From NCBI GenBank assembly GCA_963576475.1, contig OY754980.1, positions 26,491,486-26,555,485 on the forward strand: a stretch of 64,000 nt of DNA, given 5' to 3'. The position numbers and the translations under genes were made by a program. Origin of the DNA: Molanna angustata (Eukaryota > Arthropoda > Insecta > Trichoptera > Molannidae). The notes beneath the pieces are model-generated. The model searched no databases and was not told the DNA's origin. It saw nothing but the letters and a program-made list of their open reading frames with translations. This document shows, piece after piece, positions 56,664 through 64,000 of this stretch (positions are counted from its first letter, which is position 1; each line of letters begins with the position of its first letter).

Positions 56664-57593
56664 TCTCGTCGAGACAAGTAATGGAAACATTTAGCAGCAG
56701 ACTCGCGATGCGGCACCAACATCAAACATAGTATACAATACATCGCTTATGTCCTCCTCGCATTTCTGTGCGCCTGATACCCGTACCCTCCCACTTATCG
56801 ATCGACGACCGATCCGAGTCGATCTATTTCGACGATTTCGACGGAGCGAGTATCGGGAGAACACCTCTTAGACAATTATGTGCCCCTGATACGCGGAGAA
56901 AAAAATATCGACCGACGTAATCGAAGAAAATGAATAAACACAAAAACGACATCGACAAACGGCATCGGTATTATCGTACAGTCTATTTAGAATTATTATC
57001 TTTATGTTGAAAATTAACGGGGAATCACCAGTTGATGACAACTAAACAAACTTATCGAAACAGGTATAAAAAATTCATAGAAGTTGAAAATAATATTAAT
57101 CATTTATTTATATTGAATTTAGATTTCCGATAAATTTGAGTTAATTCTTGATAAAAAAAATACTATGATAGCGACAAGTCAATAATTATACAATATTAAT
57201 CAATCAACTGATATAATAATCAGAAACATTGTTTATTTATTTATTTAAAGATAAGTTCATAGCCATAAAGAAATATTTTCCAATCAACACGAATCCTTAA
57301 GTGAATTAGGTCATGGTAGCTAAGATAAAATAAGAAAATACAAAAATTAACAGACTGAGCAATGAGAAAAGAAATGGAAAATCGAAGGACGCGGATTATT
57401 CAAGAATTATTCTTGATAAGTGGTTCTTTTAATTATTAAAATATTTGTAGAGATTGGGATGATTTGACTATCGTGATTTATTAGTTATATAATGCTAATG
57501 AAATTTTTCAACTGTTCAAAAACCAACATTTTTAAACACCTGTCATGTAAATTTTGTATATAACCACTAGTCTCAGTCTTGTAGAGTATTATT
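56664..57593. other. Nothing recognised
   Basis: A slightly GC-richer patch at 56740-56900 (CGATCGACGACCGATCCGAG, CGACGATTTCGACGGAGCGA) shows no convincing frame. The rest is AT-rich. Confidence 0.35.
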
Positions 57594-57622
57594 CTGACGA
57601 TGTGCCTTGCACGAAACGCGTC
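57594..57622 (+). ncRNA. Single hammerhead-ribozyme-like motif with canonical CTGACGA
   Basis: Plus strand: ATTATT-CTGACGA-T-GTGC-CTT-GCAC-GAAA-CGCG-TC-GATGAT. Helix I is ATTATT/GATGAT (four Watson-Crick pairs and two G-U), helix II GTGC/GCAC, and cleavage would follow the C at 57622. Unlike the 91-bp array, the core CTGACGA is canonical. ACGCGT at helix III is fully self-complementary, so two RNAs could form the dimeric, six-pair helix III known for hammerheads of Penelope-like elements. One extra T follows CTGACGA. An A-rich tail (AAATAAATAAAATAT) follows at 57630. No Penelope RT or GIY-YIG frame is nearby. Confidence 0.5.
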
Positions 57623-57780
57623 GATGATCAAATAAATAAAATATAACTATTACCAAGTTTTTTTTGTATATTTATAATATATCTACATAGATGATGTATT
57701 TAGGTTATAATGCTTCCATCATATTGTGGGAAATGGGGAAATGTAGAACCATTGCCCAGATTTTTTTTTAAAATGATATT

Positions 57781-57966
57781 ATGAGCCTTGACCGATTAAG
57801 GGTTATCGTTGAAATAACTAGGTACCTAATTGAAATACAAAAAGCCGAGAATTCAAAACACATCGGGTCTGATTTACGACCAGCATGCGATGAAAGAATT
57901 GAAGAATTGCTTTTCAACGAAATGTACAGAGCCAATGCCGCCCGCCTCGCATACACGCAACAATAA
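57781..57966 (+). CDS. Unidentified 61-residue ORF with protein-like composition
   Basis: The start at 57781 follows an in-frame TAA and is preceded 8 bases upstream by another ATG with a 3-codon frame. The peptide is rich in charged residues and predicted helical in character (VIVEITRYLIEIQKAENS, then DERIEELLFNEMYRANAARL). Third positions are GC-richer than the surroundings near the end (GCCGCCCGCCTCGCA). AATAAA overlaps the stop. CCCAG at 57755-57759 could be a splice acceptor, making this a terminal exon. I recognise no family. It may be a small gene, a last exon or a retrocopy. Confidence 0.35.
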   Translation: MSLDRLRVIVEITRYLIEIQKAENSKHIGSDLRPACDERIEELLFNEMYRANAARLAYTQQ

Positions 57967-58364
57967 ATCTGCAATGTTATTTTATTGCGGGACATAAGCT
58001 ACCGAAACCGCAAATGTAATGTCACTTTTTGACACATTAATGAGTGTGTAATTTTTATGGCAGCACTTTTGCTCGGACGTAATACCATCTTTTTGACGTT
58101 TGGACTTTTACCGCATTGATAGTTCGCAGTTTCTTCAATGTGCATTTTTATCGAAAAATGAACAACCCATCATAAATGATATATTTTTAAATGTATATTT
58201 CATTTATTTTTCTAATATATTAAAATAACTCATAAATTTGTTAGATTTAAAACTGTGTGAAATAACAGTGAAATGTATAAAAAATACTATTACGTCGTGT
58301 CTCTAATTGGGTAAGCTGAGAAGGCAAAACCCTATTACGATCATGGACACCACTGTTTTTTATT
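57967..58364. other. AT-rich stretch, nothing recognised
   Basis: GTCGTGTCTCTAATTGGGTA near 58294 may be a scrap of the GGCGTGATGGT LINE tail. No gene. Confidence 0.35.
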
Positions 58365-58470
58365 TATTAATTTATTTATTTATTAAAAACTTTTTGAGCA
58401 CATGTGCACAATGGCGGGCTTCTTGCCAAATGGCAATATCTTCCAAACAACCATAAAATTTTATTACAAT
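58365..58470 (-). mobile_element. LINE 3' end, TTGGAAGA family, (TAAA)n tail
   Basis: The minus strand reads TGGTTGTTTGGAAGATATTG, CCATTTGGCAAGAAGCCCGC, CATTGTGCACATGTGCTC and then (AATAAAT)n, as at 9313-9405. Confidence 0.65.
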
Positions 58471-58669
58471 TTTTATTTAATTCCCCTAGTGCATAATTAT
58501 TTTATTTTTTGGAATCCTCTTAGTGTTTCCTCCTCCTCTTATTTATTTGTCATGGAACTGTAATTATTGACTTAGTATCAAAACTTCAAGATCGACATAA
58601 CGACAACTGTCACAAAGTAGCGATTGATTGATTGGCCAATACAGATGGCATAAAAAGACGATGTGACAA

Positions 58670-58990
58670 GAAGCCTTCCAACGATTGTCTCACATGCAAG
58701 GGCAATAATTTACCAAGCTCCTCACACAATCCACAATAATAGACAAGAGATACGACACGGCATTCCTCCGTGATTGTATTGGATGAAAAAGCGGTGTAGC
58801 TGGAGTGTGGAGTGTATCTGATGGACAGCGGTGTGCTGTGGCGACCACAAGAAGTAGCCCATCGGAGGCCACAACCGCACTAGACCAGACCGTCATCCGG
58901 GCCCAGTCGCTTCCTATTATGGATCCTACTTTTCCATCTTGACAATCGATCGTTTTCACTTCACTGTGCACCAGGGACGGCGCCAAAGAT
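58670..58990. other. GC-richer block of unknown nature
   Basis: A sharply GC-richer stretch (GGACAGCGGTGTGCTGTGGC, GTAGCCCATCGGAGGCCACA, GTCATCCGGGCCCAGTCGC) with a 98-codon minus-strand frame covering most of it. The frame shows no recognisable domain. It may be an unrecognised retrotransposon part or an exon. Confidence 0.3.
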
Positions 58991-59189
58991 CGTCATCACC
59001 CCCTTTTAAATATTACTGAATCAAAAATAATTTATTTAATATATATCTGGATATAATTTGATATATATTTGGATGTTTGAAAAATATGATCTAAATAAAT
59101 AAATAAATAAACATTTATTGAGAGGAAAAGAAATTTCCATACATATACAGACATTATATATCAACAAATGAAAAGAAAAACAACCTTTC

Positions 59190-59700
59190 TGACTCAAAAG
59201 GACCATGCTCAGCTATGTATGTTGCAGGAAGACAAGCCCCCCAGCAGCTGATTTTATCTAGAAAAATAAACACATGCGTATTGACAGTAAGGTAAGAATA
59301 TATAAAACATGCGTGCGACCGATCATGACGTATGCTATGGAAACGCGAGCAGACACTGAACGAACCAAGGGGCTCTTAAGGACAACGGAAATGAAGGTTC
59401 TAAGGTCAATCACTGGTAAAACTCTCCGAGATCGTGTTCGCAATGTTCAAATAAGGAAAACATGTGGAATAGAGGACATCGTTCGGTGGAGTAGATCCTG
59501 AAGAAGGCATTGGAGGGACCACGTAGCCAGGATGGACAGTGATAGACTTGCATATATAGCAGCGAATGAAATCCCTTCTGGCCGTCGCCTTATCCTTCCA
59601 CCCAACACATGGAAGGAAAGCTGGACTTGTCATCCCAGGAGGCATAATTTCTGAAGAACAGACCAACTTGGTCTACTAAACGAAGAAGAAGAAGAAAAAT
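59190..59700 (+). pseudogene. LINE C-terminal fragment with (GAA)n tail
   Basis: Open from about 59240: KVRIYKTCVRPIMTYAMETR, RTTEMKVLRSITGKTLRDRV, RNVQIRKTCGIEDIV, then after one in-frame stop RRHWRDHVARMDSDRLAYIA and LPPNTWKESWTCH. K-YK-CVRP-MTY..E…R-TEMK-LR-I-G-T-RDR-RN–IR is the standard order at the RT C-terminus of RTE-like LINEs. It ends in a GAAGAAGAAGAAG tail at about 59685-59697. 5'-truncated and inactive. An antisense retroelement tail seems to abut it at 59093-59190 (AAATAAATAAATAAAC). Confidence 0.8.
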
Positions 59701-60168
59701 AATTTATATCCATATCATCACAGCATATCCCAAAATGGTAACCAGCGACAGCTATGTGCAATACCTTATAAAAGGAAGCACGACACATCCCCACGCACCA
59801 TTCTCATGCGTGCAACAATCAGAATGGGTTGTGAACCTCATTATTTGTTTTTTTTAACTTTAAAATTAAAAATAATAAAAAAAAAAACAATTTATTTTAT
59901 TCAACATCTTTTATTGACTGTGTCGATAGCTATTGATTCCCGCCAGACTATGACGATAAAGTCTTTCTCCGACCCATTTAAATTGTGTTAAAAGTCCACA
60001 AGAACTATTGTTCTTACAATTCTATTGAAGAACTAACCTTGACGTATGAAAGTGAGACTTGGAGTTAGAAAAATATGCATGAAAGCAAAATATAGACGGT
60101 CGAAATGAAATAGCTGATAATTTGTAACAGAACAATGTATAAGAAGGAAAGAAACGCATAGGAAATAA

Positions 60169-61120
60169 TATAATGGATTTGAGTCTTCGCCTTCTGATTT
60201 AACATCGGGTGTTCCCCAGGGTTCCCACTTAGGCCCATTATTGTTTAACATTTTTATAAATGATCTCCCGGCCATCCTCAGTTGTGATTGTTTATTATAC
60301 GCAGATGACCTAAAGATCTTCAAAGAGATTAATAATTTCAATGAGTGTATTCAATTACAATCCAACTTGGATGCTGTCAATACATGGTGTGAATCAAATA
60401 GAATGGAGTTAAACGTCGGAAAATGTTTTGTTATTGGATTTACTAAAAGACGCACAACATTTCAGTTTGACTACAAGCTACAAGGTAATGTATCACTAAA
60501 AAGGGTCGATTCAATAAGGGATCTCGGGGTAACAGTCGACTCCGGTCTAACATTTAAGCCTTATATGGATGACGTTGTGGCTCGCGCAAGACGGATAACG
60601 GGGTTCATATTAAGAACAAAACCTTTTAAGAGAATCGATAGTCTGATCACCCTGTTCCGCTCACTAGCGCAGAGTATACTCGAATACAACTCATGTGTCT
60701 GGAGCCCTCATTACGGAACCGACACGGAACTGATAGAATCTGTTCAAAGGTATCTTTTGAGAGTCATCACATATCGAACAGGGTTGAGTAGCAGCTTGAA
60801 GACCTACAACGAAAGGTTGAAGTATTTCAAAATAACTAGACTCGAGACAAGAAGACAAATACACGACCTTACTGTTCTTCACAAAATTGTTAGTGTTGTG
60901 TGGTACCATGGACTCGAGACTTTTACAAGACATACAACTGAATATTCCTAGAAGATCGCTGAGATTCGCCAATACTTTTCACATTAATATACTTCGGACC
61001 AGCTTCATGTATTACAGTCCCATACCCAGAATGTGTAGACAGTATAAAGATATGACAAGGGAGTGTCCTGATCTTGACGTGTTTGCGGATTCGCTCTCTG
61101 TTTTTAAAAAAAAAAGTTAA
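60169..61120 (+). pseudogene. Reverse transcriptase fragment (YADD), frameshifted
   Basis: The frame is open from 60169, right after a TAA at 60166. Blocks in order: SGVPQGSHLGPLLF (RT block 4), INDLP, LLYADDLKIF (block 5; the YADD catalytic pair), WCESNRMELNVGKC (block 6), DLGVTVDSGLTFKPY (block 7), then the thumb-like ARRITGFI and ESVQRYLLR. The frame stops at 60951, but the alignment continues in another frame from about 60900 (DSRLLQDIQLNIPRRSLRF … DLDVFADSLSVF, stop at 61118-61120). An indel between about 60885 and 60915 therefore broke it. The endonuclease and RT blocks 1-3 are absent, so it is inactive. The apparent start at 60241 is an internal TTG and not a true start. Confidence 0.9.
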
Positions 61121-61548
61121 AAGCGCGTGTTGTTTTAAGGAAGATCTCAGTGCTGTTTATGTACGCTATTTTGTCTTTTCTCTAACTTTTGTGACTTTTT
61201 GACTTCTTATGTGCCTGTTTTTTTTTTTTTTTTTTGCTTCTACTTATGTAACTTCTATAACTTTTTTTTCTTATATTGTGTAACTTTTTTTCTTGAATTG
61301 TGTAACTATTTTTTTCTTTTTCTTTTTTACTTAACTTTTGTAGCCGAATTATTTCTAATTTATGTACTTGTGTAACTTGCGTATGTGATTGAGTGAGAGC
61401 TCATGTAATTTTGTGTGCATCCATAATTGGACGTCCAGCACTCGTAGTAATGACCAATATTGTTTTCTTTTTGTGAGAATTGTGAGCTGGATGTCTGTCG
61501 ATGTACCCTTTTAATAAAATAAAATAAAATAAAATAAGATAAATAAAT
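60169..61548 (+). mobile_element. 5'-truncated non-LTR retrotransposon with RT core
   Basis: Runs from just before the RT fingers/palm boundary to a 3' UTR of long T runs and a tail of AAAATAAAATAAAATAAAAT. It is the only copy in the window that retains the RT catalytic motif. The C-terminal type (thumb, then LESVQRYLLR-like ESVQRYLLRVITYR) fits the Jockey/CR1 grade; I cannot settle the clade. No duplication was found. SINE-B lies about 60 bp downstream, without shared tail sequence. Confidence 0.85.
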
Positions 61549-61610
61549 ATATCATCAATGAAATGAAAATATTGAGATGGGAAGAATAAATGAAGAACGA
61601 TGATAGTTAG

Positions 61611-61785
61611 ATGGGTCGATGGCAGAGCGGTTAGCGCATTGGGCTAATAATCCAGAGGTCGCGAGTTCGAATCCTGCCTCGACCGATTTCATTTACCTAT
61701 AGCACAAGCATTTATGCTTATTTTAGGAACCTAGGAAGATGTATAGGTTTGTACTTGTTTAACAAGGACATATTTATTTTTAAAA
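61611..61785 (+). mobile_element. SINE-B, full-length copy with near-complete tRNA-like head
   Basis: The head GGTCGATGGCAGAGCGGTTA … AGTTCGAATCCTGCC … TCGACC folds as a cloverleaf: acceptor GGTCGA/TCGACC, a D arm with the A box, anticodon stem TTGGG/TCCAG with loop CTAATAA, and a T arm with the B box. No variable-arm oddity. It continues without a break into the SINE body (GATTTCATTTACC…) and tail, so it is a SINE and not a tRNA gene. Promoter boxes are intact. Confidence 0.9.
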
Positions 61786-61968
61786 CCAACATATTTATGT
61801 TTTTCACAGACCAAGTTGCGAACACGTTAAAAATATTATGCGAACAGAAAATATCAGTCCATGTGTGCATGTATTAATAAAAATACACACAAAAATACTA
61901 CATTTTAATTTTACAACATAGTTTTTTTGGGTTACCAATGAATACTGTCAGAATGACAATAAGTTGAC

Positions 61969-62153
61969 AATGCCCCCAAGTCAAATTGAAAACGCTGTTC
62001 GTTTTCGCCAAGCGCTAATTTTTTTTGTATGGGATTTGACGTTTGTTGTTTGTAATTGTAGAAAAAATTTCTACAACAAACGTCAAATCCCATACAAAAA
62101 AAATTAGCGCTTGGCGAAAACGAACAGCGTTTTCAATTTGACTTGGGGGCATT
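61969..62153. mobile_element. Palindromic MITE P, copy 2 (near perfect)
   Basis: AATGCCCCCAAGTCAAATTG at the left is the exact complement of the right end. The arms pair over about 70 bp with essentially no mismatch (GTTCGTTTTCGCCAAGCGCT), and the centre is an uneven TGTTGTTTGTAATTGTAG / AAATTTCTACAACA. Its sequence differs from copy 1 at GTTTTCGCC versus GTTATCGCC on both arms alike, so the two arms have been homogenised within each copy. Confidence 0.9.
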
Positions 62154-62808
62154 ATCTGACACCGCCCCTAGACGTTTCTCCGTCGCGTCGGTCAGATCTT
62201 GTTTATTACCCGGAGATGAAAATCGATCGAGATGTTTGTACGGCGGTGGAGCTACGCACTTTTTTTTACATCGAAACCTCAATATGGGATTTTGATTTCA
62301 CTCAAGTTTCAAGATATATCGATGCCTACCACATCAAATACATATTATAAACAATAAACAAACAAAATTGAAAACGTTGTGAATGTCTAACTCATTTTAA
62401 AGTCATCCCGTGTTGTTTAAAAATCGTACCATTATTTCTAGGATTTAGAAGTGGTTTACTCATTTGAATTCATTTCGTTATATACATATTCGTATTTTTT
62501 TAATGTCTTATTTTGTCTTACTAGTAAACTACCAAATCGAATAAAAATGCATGAGAGATAGGTATAGAAATTTAAGTATTATTTCTCGAATTCTTAAATC
62601 AAGAAACCATAATAACATAAGGTACAATAAGTAGGTACTCAAATAAACAGTAAGAGTGTTCATACATTCAAGGTTACCTAGACCTTATAAAAGCTCGAGA
62701 TTATTATCCAGAAAAGTAAGAAACGCATAAGATTATCTAAGCTTGAGATGTAATTCTAATATGTGTAGAAAATATTCTGTTTCATGAGTTTTGTCCAATA
62801 ATTTTTAA
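62154..62808. other. AT-rich stretch, nothing recognised
   Basis: TATCTAAGCTTGAGATGT (about 62736) and AATAATTTTTAAAC left of the K element resemble TATCTAAGCTTGATATGT and AATATTTTTTATT left of the third K copy (about 63885-63953). This flanking piece may itself be repeated. Confidence 0.4.
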
Positions 62809-63817
62809 ACTAGTTGCATGTAACACATGAGATCCAACTGTCGATAGCGATAGTATGTATAGTTGAAGAATATGTACCAAACTATAAACCCCTAGATACA
62901 AATTATTGAATATTTTCAGATATTTCGTTTTCTATACAACATATGTAGGTATGTATGTCAAGATAGGATAGTATGGAGGAAGATCCTTTTTCCTACCCAG
63001 AATATGCAAATAGCATGATGGTATGTATGTATGTATGTTTGGAGATGAAGTATCAAACTATTAAGTCTTCTTACATATTGTGTATAGGCGACTGCCATAC
63101 AAAATGTATGAAGCGATGTCGTCACTAAATTCAATTTTTAAAAAAATTGTTAAAAAAAAATTGAGATCTTCTACTACAATGTTAATATTTTTTTATAGAA
63201 AATTAAATTATCTAGTTGGGGTGTTTCGGCTTTTTTCGATAATTGTAAAAGTTTTGGAAATATAGGCAGTTAAACTCATAAATTTATCATAAAAAAAATA
63301 TTTTTCTTAATAAAAAATGTTTGAGAAACCCTGGAATTTTTTTGAAAAAACTAATTTGAGATTTTGTATTTGTCTATGTTTGTACCAATTTTCAGCGTTC
63401 TAGCGTTTATGGTTTCTGAGATATATGGAAAAATAAAATAAAAATTCAAAAGTTGATAACCCCTGACTGAAACAAAAATTCAAAATTCCGAGTATAAAAG
63501 TTTTGTAGGCCTGTAACTGTTTATATATTCTGAAATTTTAGGCTCTGTAAATTGAGCGGATCAAAAGTTATAAGGGGGGGACGGACACACAGACACACAC
63601 ACACACAGACACACGAAATGTTCTACTCCGAATTCTGAGTAAATCCGTGTATGGAACATATATGGTGCGAAGCCTCTAAGTTGGTGTTTTTTGACTTCAA
63701 AGATGGAAAAGCCGTGAAAAAAGTAGACCTCTCCATACAATTCTCGCGTATTCTGGCTTGATACATTGTCGATATGTTAAGAGAACAAAGTTCTCCTGAA
63801 CAAATCGTCAGTTGGAT
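62809..63817 (-). mobile_element. 1-kb repeat family K, complete copy 2 (inverted)
   Basis: Starts ACTAGTTGCATGTAACACAT then GAGATCCAACTGTCGATAG, and ends ATCGTCAGTTGGAT at 63804-63817. It is the reverse complement of 49935-50937 along its whole length, including the LINE-tail piece (62955-63030), the (TG)n run and the T-rich middle. No ORF is shared by both copies. Confidence 0.85.
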
Positions 63818-63954
63818 TAATTCTTAAGTAGGTACTTTTTTTATCTTACATATATTATGTACATATGTATATTTTGTGTTTTATCTAAGCTTGATATGTT
63901 ATACTATACGTACAAAATTTTATGTTTCTTGAATATTGCCCAATATTTTTTATT

Positions 63955-64000
63955 ATCCAACTGTCGATTTGTTCAGGAGAACTTTGTTCTCTTAACATAT
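63955..64000 (+). mobile_element. 1-kb repeat family K, third copy cut by the window edge
   Basis: ATCCAACTGTCGATTTGTTC and the next 26 bases are identical to the start of copy 1. It lies about 140 bp from copy 2 in the opposite orientation and continues past the window. Confidence 0.85.

Noticed and set aside
61611..61685. tRNA gene
   Set aside because: The cloverleaf continues directly into a body and tail shared by several dispersed copies, so it is the head of a SINE.
1..64000. W-chromosome or heterochromatin assignment
   Set aside because: High transposon load and lack of genes would fit, but nothing in the sequence alone shows chromosome identity.

Overview
The window looks like gene-poor, AT-rich insect DNA, most likely from a moth or butterfly. 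The basis is the many copies of the palindromic motif GTAGGTACCTAC and its relatives, two tRNA-derived SINE families with AAAT-type or AT-rich tails, 3' ends of several non-LTR retrotransposons, Helitron-like elements starting TCTATATTATAAA and ending CTAG, and many foldback MITEs. I saw no bacterial or viral gene arrangement. No host protein gene is convincingly visible. The only ORF that reads like ordinary protein and is not an obvious transposon piece is a 61-codon frame at 57781-57966.

Layout. 0-10 kb: a CR1/L2-type LINE with a perfect 20-bp target-site duplication, an RTE-type LINE end, SINEs, two tandem arrays split by later insertions, and a cluster of LINE 3' ends. 10-17 kb: a palindromic MITE, an RTE end, a Helitron-like element with an 18-bp minisatellite, and a six-unit 91-bp tandem array. 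The minus strand of each 91-bp unit carries a hammerhead-ribozyme-like core. 17-32 kb: a three-copy repeat family, a second 2.5-kb Helitron-like element and scattered LINE tails. 32-49 kb: hAT-like and CACTA-like TIR elements, SINEs and decayed LINE pieces in long plain AT-rich stretches. 49-64 kb: a roughly 1-kb repeat with two near-identical inverted copies and a third copy running off the right edge, a 598-bp hAT-type element with an 8-bp duplication, two copies of one palindromic MITE, a single hammerhead-like motif with the canonical CTGACGA core, and the best LINE reverse-transcriptase fragment (60169-61548).

How parts relate. Nothing here forms a pathway. The content is autonomous elements (all 5'-truncated or broken) and the non-autonomous elements they may move. 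Several repeats occur twice, once with and once without a nested insertion, so the window contains its own empty sites and a partial relative chronology. The item I would follow up first is the 91-bp array with its ribozyme-like motif and the related motifs near 57.6 and 8.27 kb. Their short palindromic stem III resembles the dimeric hammerheads described in Penelope-like elements and animal retrozymes.

Limits: all homology calls come from reading motifs by eye. Boundaries without a stated duplication or empty site are approximate.
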